DNA from: Nigrospora sphaerica
Taxonomy: Eukaryota; Ascomycota; Sordariomycetes; Amphisphaeriales; Apiosporaceae
DNA length: 64,000 bases
Assembly: GCA_018287875.1 (NCBI GenBank)
Contig: JAGVVL010000025.1
Location: forward strand, 1 to 64,000
Direction: 5' to 3'
A program made the position numbers and the translations under genes. Positions 51,146 to 61,805 of this stretch are shown piece by piece. The notes under the pieces were generated by a model. That model saw only the letters and a list, made by a program, of their open reading frames with translations. It made no database searches and had not been told where the DNA came from. How positions within the stretch are numbered: the stretch's first letter is position 1; each line of letters starts with the position of its first letter.

Positions 51146-54100
51146 CAGCGCTAAGGATCCTACACTGGAACACGCAGAAAAGCAAGAAAGCACAGATCCC
51201 GGCAGTTGATGCTATCTCCGAAGAATACGACGTACTGGCTATCCAAGAGCCCTGGCGAAACCCACATATGCCGACTACCTACTGCCCAAGATCCTCTCCA
51301 TACCACCTCCTATACGCTACCGAGGGAGGTAGAGCATGCATATATATTAACAAGAAGTTCCCCTTAGCACAGTGGACCTACAAGGCGCAGCCAGACAGGT
51401 GCCATATCACGATCCAGCTGCTAGACGGTCCTATAACGGTTGTCTGCATATACTCGCCTCCCCCTGGGTCCACCAGCAGATCGGACCTACCCGCTATCGA
51501 AGCCCTCTATGCCGAACCCCAGCCAAGACGAACAGTCCTCGTGGGAGACTTCAACGTCCACCACCCCGTCTGGGGAGGATACAACGTCCGACCCCATAAT
51601 GCAGCCAACAAGCTGCTCCAGCTAGCAGAATCCTGGAGACTCCAGCTGATCACCCCCCCTGGAACACCGACATGGACTCGAAGAGGGTGCATGGACTCCA
51701 CGATCGACTTAGCGTGGGCCACGGACGATCTCCGAGCTGCCTACGACGGGTATGCCCCATTTGCTGGATCCGATCACCTCCCCCAGGTGATATGCGTGGC
51801 TGGACTCTATACAGACCGCCAAGACAGGCCACGACGCAGCTGGAAAACAGCTGACTATGACCAGGCGAAGGCAGAAGCGGCACACCTACCACAGCCAGGG
51901 CGACTCGAGACACCAGAAGAAATCGATAGCTACACTGAAACGTTAACTAAGGAATTAACCCGGATAGCCGACCTAGTTGCCCCCCTCCGCTACTCTAAAG
52001 GGAGAGGAAAAGCCTGGTGGAACCACGAGACAGAAGAAGCTATAGAGAAGGAGCGAAGAGCCCAGCGGATATGGCTTTCCGATAGGACGGACGTAGCTTG
52101 GCGAGCCCTCCGGCAGTCAACTCTCTCAAAGAAGAAAGCAATCCGAGAAGCTAAGACGGCGTCCTGGAGACATATGCTCCACGAGGCCTCTAGCCAGCCA
52201 GCTGGCGTCTGGAATATCGCGAGATGGGCAAGAACGGAAGGAGCAGCACCGCCGTTACCCCCGGCAGTCCCTACACTCTACACACCGCGTGGCGAAGCAA
52301 CGACCCATAAGGAGAAAACAGAGGCCTTCCGAGAGAGGTTCTATCCCCTCCCTAAGGCTACGTACACCGGCTTCCGAACAACGAACCGGCTCGCAGCGCC
52401 TCTCGATATGGACAGCAAGGTGACAACAGAACAAGTCCAAGACGTCCTTACTAAGGCAGGCCAGTGGAAGGCACCTGGACTAGACCAGCTTCCGAACGGA
52501 TTCCTTAAACGCCTAGGAAAGCCCCTCTTCCAGGCCTTAGCCTCCCTAGCGGAAGCGTGCTGGCATATAGGATACTATCCAAGAGCGTTCCGGAAAGCAG
52601 TCACCGTCATCCTCCGGAAGCCAGGAAAGCAGCTAAACGAGTATCACCAAGCCGGCGGATGGAGACCTATCGCGCTGCTCAACACTATAGGGAAAGCGAT
52701 CGAGAGCTTACTAGCGCAACGGCTAGCTAGCTTTGCCGAAGAGAATGGACTGCTCCTGGACGAACAGATGGGCAACCGGAAAGGCCGCTCCACGGAAACA
52801 GCCTTACGGTTGCTAACGGACCTAGTCCGCACAGCCTGGAAACATGGAGGCGCAGCAACCCTTCTATCGCTGGATATTTCGGGCGCTTTCGACTCGGTCG
52901 ACCATGGAAGGCTCCTCGCTAACCTGCGAGCGCTAAGGGTCCCTATATGGACTATTAGCTGGATCCGAAGCTTCTTATCCAACCGGTCCACTACGCTATT
53001 CTTCGACAGCCAGGAATCGGACGAGATCCCAGTCCCGGCAGGTGTCCCGCAGGGCTCACCCTTATCGCCTATCCTCTTCTGCCTCTATACAGCTGGTCTT
53101 TATAAGGCTCTCCGCGCTGTACCAGGGATAGCTACTATAGCCTTCGCAGACGACACGAACCTCGTGGGCTTCGGTTTAAACCCCGAGCAGACCTGCGAGC
53201 GGCTGGAAGCCGCTCACAGGATCTGTAAAGAATGGGCAGTCAGCCACAGTATGACCTTCGCAGTCCAGAAATATCACCTAGTCCACTTCTCTCGAAGACG
53301 GAAAGGTCCGGACACAAAGATAGCCTTAGAAGGCCACGAAATCGAACTAGAAGACTCCTGCCGCGTCCTTGGCATCCAGGTGGATAGACGTCTCCGCTGG
53401 GACGTCCACATCCAGTCGATATCGAAGAAGATGGCGACGCAGGTCTATGCTCTAGACCGGATAGCCGGCTCGACATGGGGCGCGTCTCTCCAGCGAGCCC
53501 GCCAAGTCTATACAGCCGTCGTACGGTCTGCGATAGGCTATGGAGCTTCAGAGTGGCACCGCCAGATCTCGAAAAATAGAGCCAAGGCACTTAACGACGT
53601 CCAGACAGAGTGCCTCCGAAAGGTCACAGGAGCTTTCAAAGCCACGGCCACTGCAGTACTAGAAACGGAAGCTTACGTATCCCCCTTAGACACGTGGCTC
53701 AACAGAAGGGTGGCGGCATCGGAAGAGAGGCTCCAACAGCCGCGTATCGCATCACTTATCCAAGCAAGGTGCGATAGCGCAGCTAGATGGATCCTAACAA
53801 GACCGACTCGCCGGCGTAGACCGAAAGGCCCCGACGCTCCCGATCGTAAGAGGTGGCTAAACGAATGGCTAGCTGGAGACTTAGCACATAAGGCTGAGGA
53901 GAGAGACTGGCTTCAAAGATGGCAACAAGCGCAGCAAAATCGAACAGCACGGACCCCGGCAGCAACTAAGATGCCGCCAGGCAAGCACGTCCTCAAGCTC
54001 CATAAGGGACTCCATAAGGCCGAGAGCTCGATCCTCGTCTAAGCGAGGACTGGCAAGATTGGGCTGCGAGACTTCCTTTTTAAGCGTAGGGTCCCGGGCT

Positions 54101-54330
54101 TCGACAGCCCCTGGTGCGTCTGCGGTCAGGGCAGGGAGACCGTCCGACATATCCTCGTTTTCTGCCCAAGGGAGAGAGAAAGACGAGAGCATCTCGTCCA
54201 AGCTCTAGGAGAGCCGATAGACACGGACAGGATGCTCGACACCCCAGGAAAAGCAGGAATTATCGCAAGATGGCTACTCCGCTCCAGAAGGCTGGACATG
54301 TTCCAGCTAGCAAATCAACTTATCAGCTAG
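51142..54330 (+). pseudogene. LINE-B ORF2: endonuclease and reverse transcriptase with one premature stop
   Basis: 1062 codons, open for 966 until TAA at 54040-54042, where another copy (about position 350, minus strand) reads CAA. The endonuclease lies at residues 1-220 (LHWNTQKSKKAQI, AIQEPWRN, VGDFNVHHPVWGG, GSDHLPQV). The reverse transcriptase lies at about 430-720 (APGLDQLPNGF, GGWRPIALLNT, LDISGAFDSVDH, AGVPQGSPLSP, FADDTNLVGFG). No RNase H domain follows. After the stop the tail includes CVCGQGRETVRHILVFC and ends QLANQLIS. All catalytic motifs remain, so a truncated but enzymatically complete product of 966 residues is possible. Confidence 0.88.
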
Positions 54331-54520
54331 GAAGCGGGCGCGCTGAGCCCGATCTCGGTATGGCAGGTCAAAGAGTAGATAGAAGCGGTACGACGCAGCG
54401 GAACCTAGGTTTTTCACCCGGCCGGACGTTAGCCCGGAACGGTTTTCCTAGGCTAAGATGCGCAGGGGGTCCTCATGGCCTAAATAGGTCGCTAGGTGTA
54501 AGAATAATAATAATAATAAC

Positions 54521-55064
54521 GGTGATCTCTCGTTCCTGACGGGGAGGAAGCGCCTTGGCTATCTGAGGGGCTCTAGGTAAAGGAGCGGCGGTTATAGCGG
54601 TGGTAGCAGTAGCGTATGTCTTAGGGGCCTTGATATCCTTATGGATAGCCTGAAGCGTGTTCTCGATAGCATCGATGCGTCTCTCGATGCTAGTCTGGCT
54701 ATCTGGTTCCTTAGCTGCCGCCTCTAAGACCGGGATGGCGGCTTGTACGGCTGCGACCAGGGTCGCAACGTCGGAATCACCAGCTAAGAAGCGTCTGAGG
54801 CAGTTTACGGTGCTGCGAATGGCTTCTGGACTGCGTCCGGGTGCCGTGTTGCTGCTTGGCGATGGTGTTCTTGAGTCCGGAGGTGACGGCTCGGGGGGTG
54901 GGGCGGGCCTATGGCGGCTCCCGCCACCCGCGCTTTGCCTCGAGGGTGGTGAATCGACCATTTCTAGGCTAAATGGAGCCCTAGGAACGGTTTCCGGGCT
55001 ATCCGGTAGCTTATAGAGTCGTGGTTGTGAAGTTATCGCTGTGTGGGGTCGGTTTCAAAAAGTT
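54521..55064 (-). mobile_element. LINE-B 5' fragment, inverted, joined to the (TAA)n tail of the full-length copy
   Basis: Minus strand from about 55064: leader, ATG at 54961 and ORF1 codons up to LPPRQEREITV, where it meets the neighbour's tail at 54519. This copy keeps the start of ORF1 open for 150 codons and looks less decayed than the inverted copy at 46810-47700. Confidence 0.85.
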
Positions 55065-55247
55065 TTGCTGGGATTAATTACTCTGGTTGTTTGGCTGCCT
55101 GGTTGCTAGCTACGGGAACCCCGCCTTAGCTTCAAGCTGCAGCTCCTACTAAGGAGGAGTAGCTCCCCCGCCTAATGGTTATAGCACCAGTAAGACTGGT
55201 ATGCGGCCTGAGGCACCGGGATGGCTGCCTTAGGAGGGGGGCATAAT

Positions 55248-55460
55248 TGTAAGGGAGGAGGCGCTGGAGAGGTGCATCCGCAGGCTGGTCACCTGACCTG
55301 CGGCACAGACCCACCGGCAGCCTACTAGCGAGGAGCGGGCGCACTGCTGGCGCCCGACCTGAACTTAGATTCTGCAAGAATCAGTCTTGCAGTGGAATTG
55401 AGCCTGCCCTTCGCTACCCTATACCTGACGGTGCTATTGTGATTCCTTCGGATCCTTACA
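55248..55460 (+). mobile_element. Solo LTR, family alpha (213 bp), without target duplication
   Basis: TGTAAGGGAGG to GGATCCTTACA, same length as the other alpha copies, but flanks ATAAT and ACAGG do not match. This fits recombination between two insertions or later rearrangement. Confidence 0.85.
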
Positions 55461-57403
55461 ACAGGTCACGTGACCGATCACAAGTGGAGCAGGGTGATCG
55501 CATGGCTTAGCAACCGTAATCCGCACAGGGATCATGTAAGCTATAAAGGTGATCGCCCCGGAAACCTAAGGTGATCTAGGATATCAGTGAGAGAATGACT
55601 TAGTATATAAGTTAAGAAGATTTCCTATATAGACAGTCATTACCTTAGTGATTAATCTAAGCATCTATCTCACCTATAGATAGGAGAAATCTTTTAACGA
55701 CCTATTATGAAGTTCAGACCAGTTCCATAGTTAAGCACCTTCAGTTATCTAGTTACCCAGCGACTAGTGTTTAAGCTAGATAGACGCTCTCTGTCTCTGA
55801 TTGTACAAATCCTACATCACGCAGTACTTAGGTATAGCGCTTCGTTACATTTATTAAGCTAATTATAAGTAGCTGTTGTTTATAGTTTTATAAGTCTCCG
55901 TCTTAAAACGGTTATAAACGGGTTTAATGCTATTAATAGATAGTTAATATAATAAAATATAACGGCTTAATAGTATTATCTTTATGAATGATTTATTATT
56001 GTACGAAGAAGGAAGGGTTTTCCGGTTATAGAGCGGTATTAAGCCGCTACCTATCTCACGGGGCAAGGCCCGTGACAGCCGCTGCGACCTGATCTAACCT
56101 GAACCCTTATATGTGAGAGCAGTGCAGACCCTTCCGGTCCTGCATCCTAGTCTTTAGCGCCTGCTAGCGCAGCGGTAGTGCGCCCGAATGCTCCCGGGAG
56201 GCCCTACCGTGACAACCTAAGTGATAGTGTAGGTCACGTGGTTAAGGCCCGGTGCGGTGCCGTGACACTGCCCCTTATTTATAGCTTACCGCTACTTGTC
56301 CGTTACCTCGCTAGCTTTCCTATTAAGGTCCTTACTTTAAGATCTTCCATTTCTTATTCTTTGTCCTAGATCCGGGCCCTTTCTAGTTATGTGTCTAACA
56401 GTCATAGCCTATTAGGTGGCGTCGAGGGCGGTACGTGGGTCTTCCGACTTGGAGTCCGATAAGCGTGGATCGTCGTGATCGCTGTATCGGTGCGCTACGG
56501 AGGCGTCTATAGCAGCTATCGCGATAGCGAGCGCGGCCGACCGGAGGTCCGCCACGCTCCTCGTAATAAGGGGTCTTAGTGTTTCGATGCGTTATAGGAA
56601 CTTCGGGCCCACTGTTAAGGAATCTAGTGCGCTGCACGCTTAGGGGCTAACAGCTCTAAGCGTAGTGAAGATAAATTAAAGAGAAGGTGTACCGCATTAC
56701 ATAGGTATAGCGTTCGTTACACCTAGCTAACGAGTGTTAAAACTAGAAGACCTCCTAGTTAATACGCGAAGTAAGTTCCTACTTATGTCCTCTTAGTGTA
56801 ATCTGTTTCTAAATAGAGTGGCGATTCGACATTCGGTGTTATAACATCCGTTACAACACTTGAATATCCGTTACCGCAAATTTTTTCTATTTTAATTAAT
56901 ATAGCTGCCCCTTAAACAGGTGAACCTAGGTGGGGGGTACTGGGATTTTACGCTGGTTAGCTGCTGCCCTGTCTTTTACTTTTCGATTTAACACTTGCTT
57001 CCGTGTATGTATACTTGACTGCCCGAGCCTAGTAGGGACTATAGCCGGCACCGGATAAAGACTAGGGCTAGCTCGTCGCTACGTGGTGTCTGGCGGGTTC
57101 TTAGGCTGCGAACGCGAATATGAGCTGCATCCTCGGTATCTTGCACGCCGGTTCCCGCAGGTTTCCTTGTCCGTTATCACAGGAAAATTCGAAATAAATC
57201 CAGAGTAGATAGGATATAAACCCATAAAAGACCATCAAATCCCTACTGCCCTCTAGTCTCCACTCCCCTCTAGTAAAGTCCCAGCAGAAAGTATTGCTGA
57301 CGGGGCCCAGAACCGCCCCGTCCACCTCTAGGCCACAGAACTGCCGCCGGGTTACCGCCTTGCAGACCTTCCTTTAAGATGCCTTTTCTACGGGCGTGTA
57401 AAC
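55461..57403. other. About 1.9 kb AT-rich, decayed sequence; possible tRNA-like segment
   Basis: No frame over 80 codons and no clear match to the other repeats in the window. The AT-rich stretch at 55850-56020 has many TA dinucleotides, as expected for RIP-decayed DNA. A tRNA-like piece lies at about 56155-56215. Confidence 0.45.
56155..56215 (+). other. tRNA-like segment with an A-box match (possible SINE head)
   Basis: TAGCGCAGCGGTAGTGCGC at 56165 matches the pol III A-box consensus TRGCNNAGYGG and can form a D-arm (GCGC/GCGC). CCCG/CGGG can form an anticodon-like stem. No B-box or acceptor stem is seen, so it is not a complete tRNA. Confidence 0.3.
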
Positions 57404-57910
57404 TTATTTGTCGCAAACACGAAAGTTTCCCTTGCCCTGGTGCCCCTTGTAGTCCTCGAGCACGTGGGTCATGACGCCGCAGAGCGTCTTGCCGTCCTGC
57501 AGGTAGACGACGCGCGCGGGCGACGGGGTGCCCTCGCCCCCTCGCTTGCCCCCTTTCTTGGAGATCTTGCCGTCGAAAAGGATTGGAAACTCGAGTAGCT
57601 TCGGGTTCTTCTGATTGCAGCGGTTGTCGGCGCCGAGGAATTTCAGCTGGCCGCTGCCGCCGCCGCCGCCCATGTTGGAGCCACCGTCGCTGGAGCCGCC
57701 GCCGAAGGCGTGCGGAAAGCCCGACTTGTCGACCACGGTGCCGCCAGCCTGCATGGCTGCTTTGGCGTCCTTCTCGCTGAAACTGAACTTGTGCGTCGCC
57801 TTGTTACCCTTGGGCGCGTCCTTGCCGACGTACTTGGTTGTGCAGTGGAAATCGGCCGCAAGGGCTCCGGTGGCAACAAGCGCGACGGCAAAGAAGTTGG
57901 ACAGCTGCAT
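57404..57910 (-). CDS. Secreted RNase T1-like (microbial ribonuclease) protein
   Basis: 168 residues from the ATG at 57910, which is preferred over an upstream in-frame ATG because it starts a signal peptide (MQLSNFFAVALVATGALAA). The mature part follows the N1/T1 ribonuclease pattern. GFPHAFGG carries the first catalytic His, LLEFPILF the Glu, SPARVVY the Arg and GVMTHV the second His, in the order of His40, Glu58, Arg77 and His92 of RNase T1. Two cysteine pairs are plausible (HCTTKY with FRVCDK; NRCNQ with TLCGV). Oddities are a Gly/Ser-rich loop (GGGSSDGGSNMGGGGGSG) and a basic insert (KKGGKRGGEG). It is predicted to cleave RNA outside the producing cell. Because all four active-site residues are kept, it is more likely an active enzyme than a catalytically dead effector of the same fold. 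A TATA-like box lies about 135 bp upstream. Confidence 0.8.
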   Translation of the reverse strand: MQLSNFFAVALVATGALAADFHCTTKYVGKDAPKGNKATHKFSFSEKDAKAAMQAGGTVVDKSGFPHAFGGGSSDGGSNMGGGGGSGQLKFLGADNRCNQKNPKLLEFPILFDGKISKKGGKRGGEGTPSPARVVYLQDGKTLCGVMTHVLEDYKGHQGKGNFRVCDK

Positions 57911-58928
57911 GTTGAGGTGGTGTTTGTAGAGGATAAGAGGTGAAGCGAAGCTAAAGAAATTTCTTTGATGGCCTAGAATATACGAGCAAGTGGCTAATGG
58001 ATGACCTTTCCAGCAGAACAAACCGTCGTGGTGAATGCCTATCTTTATAGATAACGGAGCTCTCTACCATGTGGTATCCTTATTACTGCTGCTGTTCTCT
58101 ATTAGCAGCTGTGGTCATCTCATATCCTGCTTCACCTCAGTAATCTTATCTCAGATCTAATATTAATCGCCAATGTGTCAGCTCGTCTAACTGAGGTTGT
58201 ACCGAGAAGCATTTCACCCGGCTGTTCTGGCGTGCAGGCAAGGAAGGCGGCTTACTTAGCAGTTTGTATTACTATTTCTTTATTCTAATCATTTAGCCGC
58301 TGCTTACTGGTGCCATCTTTTACATGGGTCAAGTTGTTCTAGGGTAATGTCTTGGAAGCTTACCAAATCAGCACCCGGGGCCTTGCTTAGTACCATAGCC
58401 GCCGCTGGTTCCAACCTCTTTAAGAGTTTTTCAAACGAGTTGGACAGGCTCTGCAGTGACGCTGCAGCACTTGCCCCTGCTTCTAATAGTATGCCTCTCT
58501 TCAGATATAAAACCTGTGTGCAGTAATCCTTAGTGCTGGCGTGGCATGTCAGCTTATAGGAAAATCAAGGGACGCGTAAGTCCTGACCAACAGCTTTTTA
58601 GTGCTTACGGGGCCGTTTGAATGAGTTGGGGGGCGCATTAGGGGCGCATTGGGGCGCATTGGGGCCAAGTGACGCAACAAGTCACCTGTGGCTTCTACGG
58701 ACTGGCTTAGCTTTCAAAGCCCCTGCTGTTATGTGGACACGTCACCGACTGGCCCCTCCACGCCCTTTATTGTAGCCTACATATGCTAAGCCACTGGCAG
58801 CTTAAAAGCGCACCGATAAATACGCTATAAGTAACCGCTGCGAAAACGTCCCACTGAAAGGCATTGTCCGCTCCTCGTTCACAAGCCTTCCCATACCATT
58901 AAACGTTCACGCCCCACGGACCAACATC
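57911..58928. other. Divergent intergenic region between the ribonuclease and DUF3632-like genes
   Basis: About 1 kb serving both promoters. A short tandem run of GGGGCGCATT units lies at about 58628-58662. No frame over 80 codons. Confidence 0.4.
58043..58050 (-). promoter_or_regulatory. TATA-like box for the ribonuclease gene
   Basis: CTATAAAG on the minus strand, about 133 bp before the ATG at 57910. Confidence 0.35.
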
Positions 58929-59938
58929 ATGTCGGAAACTGTGCCGTTGGCCTGGATTCTGGCAGATCCCAGCGACAACGAGCAAGATAATGAGCTCAAC
59001 ACAATGATGCAGCGTCTCGTTGATGGTGAGGTCGAAGCAGCGGCCGCCGCCAGGGAAATCGACGCCCTTATCGTCAACGACTGTCAACAGGAACGCGCCG
59101 GCCAATACGAGTCCATTCGCAACAATCAAGATAGCCCTGGAAATGACGGAAACGGGAACATTTCCACGCCATCCGGATGGGTCCCGCATCTCTGGAGAAC
59201 GGTCGGGAAAGTTGCCATAGCTGTGCCGCATCATCACGCCGGGCAGGACCGACTCGTCCGCTTCATCCAGGAGCTCCAGTGCCTCCCGTCACGCATTGTC
59301 AGTTTCATCTCGCCATATGGTGAAATAATCGACTATAATTTCTGGGAGGATAGCAGGGACGGCGAGGGATTCTGCCAAGAAATGCGTTTGCTCGACAGTG
59401 GTCAGTCGCCCCCCCTTTTCTTTTACCCCCAGCCCGCAAATAACGCACATTAGCGGACAATCGCTAATATTGTGAATGTCACACAGTGGCCAAACCGCAG
59501 AACATCCAAGCCTATGTGAACCTTTCCGCGTTCTTAGCTCGAGTCTTTGCGGCTGGTGTGGTGGATACCACCCGGTTCTGTACCCTGACCACCAACGAGT
59601 TCCTCGGCCAACACTGGCCATATAACAAAGAGGCGGACAAGAGCGAGCCTTTCATCCTCGCAGGAGCTCAGTGGATAGCCTATGCGGGTGCTGCCATGTG
59701 GGAGGTATGCGACAAGAAGGCATACGCCGCTAAGGGATTCAACAGAGGATGGTGGGGCCGATGGGAGGCACGCTTCGTGCAGGTCAATAGGGGCGATTCG
59801 GGATTTAGCCAGGAGGCTCAAGATACGGCTGCCGAAGCCCTCCAAAATATGAGGTTAGCTAAGGAAGGAGCTTCAACAGGGCTCTCGGTCATCACGTCGT
59901 TCGGGCTAATGACAAAGGACTGGGAGGACGACGAATAA
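58929..59938 (+). CDS. DUF3632-like fungal protein, one intron
   Basis: Two exons, 58929-59400 and 59487-59938, give 307 residues. The 86-bp intron has GTCAGT, a CTAAT branch point at about 59464 and ACACAG. Splicing joins ...RLLDS to VAKPQNIQAYVNLSAFLARV in frame, bringing together what look like two separate short frames. The pattern fits DUF3632: an N-terminal AREIDALIVNDCQQER, then HHHAGQDRLVRFIQELQCLP, W-rich middle, YVNLSAFLARVFAAG, and a late WIAYAGAAMWEVCDKK. There is no signal peptide or membrane helix. The family has no known function; it is common in filamentous fungi, often in variable regions. Confidence 0.75.
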
Positions 59939-60546
59939 GACGTCTCACTACGGTTTCAAGAATCCTCAACACTCGACGATGCCATTTATTAAGTTACTGT
60001 CATTGTTGATTAGTATCGTTACGTTGCCACCTCTATGGTGCCACAGTCTGTGGACGTCGGACAAGACTGAGAGTAGTGGTATGCGACGCACGAGTTTTTA
60101 GCCATGAAATACGAGGCCGCCCTGTGCTTGATTCAGATGTTAAGGTCACGGGTAAGAGATCTAGACGTAAATCGGCAAAAGCTATCGTTCTCGTATAAGT
60201 GGAGCTTCCAAGGGAGCCAGCAACCAATGCTATTATTTTGGTATAAAGTCTGGCCGTAGCGATAGAGCGCACGTCTTACGCTAGAGCGTTTTATATCCCT
60301 AGCAGAACTCGTCTTTCCTATCTACGCCCACGATAACGCAGGCTCACGTTCGGCATCCGTCTCTTTAGCCTCACAGTACGCGCCCGCCACCCCTTAAAGA
60401 CGACGACAGCCGCCGTAACGGGCACCGAGGCCGCCTCGGTCGCAACGCGTCCTACCGCTGCTTCGACATGTCGCACAAGCATGTTTCTGATGCTCTGATT
60501 GCAAGGTAGGCGGAAGAGCGTCGCTTGGTGTTTGGCAACATGTACA
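59939..60546. other. Region between the DUF3632-like gene and the polyketide synthase fragment
   Basis: No supported gene. Frames here are short and without motifs; part may be decayed upstream polyketide synthase sequence, but I cannot align it by eye. Confidence 0.35.
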
Positions 60547-61038
60547 ATGACACAAACCAGACTTCTCCACCAGCTGATGGCCCTGATCGCTCAGGGCCAC
60601 CTGGGGCCCATTGCCCCGACCAAGACGTTTTCGTTTCGGGACGTTCCATCGGCATTCCGGTATATGCGCAGCGCAAACCACATCGGGAAGATTCGGACGG
60701 CCCGGATGCCGCGGTCTCCCGTGCCAGCCCGCCTGGCGCCCTCGGCGTTGCGACTGCGGCCAGACGTGGCCTACCTCGTCGTGGGCGGTCTGAAGGGATT
60801 CTGCGGCACGATTGCTGTCCAGCTGGCACGCCACGGAGCAAGACGCCTCGTTATTCTCTCCAGAAGCGGGTACGGGGACGATAGGTCTCGGGCCGTCCTG
60901 CAAGACGTGTGGGTGAACGGGTGCGCCGTTACTTTGGTTCAAGGGGACGTTTCCAAGGAGGAGGCGGTGCGTCGATGCTTTGAAGAGTCCCCGTTGCTCA
61001 TGGGAGGCATCATTCAGGGAGCCATGGTACTGAGAGTA
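60547..61038 (+). pseudogene. Highly reducing polyketide synthase fragment (end of ER, start of KR domain)
   Basis: The frame reads LLHQLMALIAQGHLGPIAPTKTF, VPSAFRYMRSANHIGK (end of the enoylreductase domain), a linker, then YLVVGGLKGFCGTIAVQLARHGARRLVILSRSG (the NADPH-binding start of the ketoreductase; the usual GGLGGLGR is altered to GGLKGFCG), VQGDVSKEEAV and MGGIIQGAMVLR. There it meets the E element at 61039. The catalytic Tyr of the ketoreductase, the ACP and all N-terminal domains (KS, AT, DH) are missing, so this is a dead remnant of a gene of perhaps 7 kb. No other biosynthetic gene lies next to it. Confidence 0.8.
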
Positions 61039-61342
61039 AGTTCAAGTACCCACTTTCGGGCACCCCCCACTTTCGGGCACAGCAATTCAACCTCTCTAAA
61101 AAACAACACCTTTACTGTAAGATCACATATAACCTCAATTAATTTTAACTAGAATACAAGAACCCGCCTCACTTAGGGTTTCGCTATCGCTCTTTTCACT
61201 GAGATCACTTTCAACCTCCCTAGCCGCCAATTAAGCTCGATAAATGTCTTCGATGTTCGCGAACTTTGAATTAAGGCTTAAACTTACCTTCTTTCTTTTT
61301 CTTGGTTTAATAGTCTTAATCCTAGCTTTGAGAGCCTGAATT

Positions 61343-61672
61343 TGTGAGAGGCTGAGCCTTGAAGCACTATCAAAGGGGCCAAATGCTGTTTATTTTCTAG
61401 ATGGGAAAGAGAGAAGAGAACCGTCTTCAGGAGGCCGGGCGCAGCGTCTCGTTAAATCTTGCGAGACTGGACCGGAACGTTCGGATAGGAACGTTCGGAC
61501 CGGAACGTTCGGATCGGAACGTTCGGATCGCTGCTCAGCTCCCTCCTCCTAGGTCTTGACCACTAGCTTGGCGTTCGAATGGAGAGACCTACTCGGAGCC
61601 TCATGTGAGGGGTTCGTGAGACGCTCAGGCCAGGTGCGCCTGAGCCTATCTCCCAGGTCCCAACCTGTAACA
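61343..61672 (-). mobile_element. Solo LTR, family beta (330 bp)
   Basis: Minus strand TGTTACAGGTTGGGACC to CTCAGCCTCTCACA, with a perfect GAATT duplication (61338-61342, 61673-61677). All four GAACGTTC units are intact. Confidence 0.93.
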
Positions 61673-61805
61673 GAATTCGCCTTTATATTGTAGCTAACTA
61701 GATATTCTTCTTACTAAAGGCCTTTTGAATCTTTCAGAAAAGTAGCTATTATATAATTAAGTGTTCTGCTAGCTAATTCGAAAGCTGTACTTGGTCTTTA
61801 AAGTT

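Larger units (their letters stand above)
49679..54519 (+). mobile_element. LINE-B: full-length Tad1-like LINE without RNase H, about 4.84 kb
   Basis: A short leader of about 108 bp, ORF1 at 49787-51145, ORF2 at 51142-54330, a 3'UTR of about 170 bp and a (TAA)n tail. It is the reference copy used here for all other LINE-B pieces. It carries three premature stops that look like RIP-type C-to-T changes. Confidence 0.9.

Noticed and set aside
59486..59938. Separate gene after the DUF3632-like exon 1
   Set aside because: It begins with GTG and has an ACACAG splice acceptor and CTAAT branch point just before it, and the joined frame fits one protein family.
60394..60942. 182-codon minus-strand frame
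   Set aside because: Antisense to the polyketide synthase fragment, which is readable on the plus strand.
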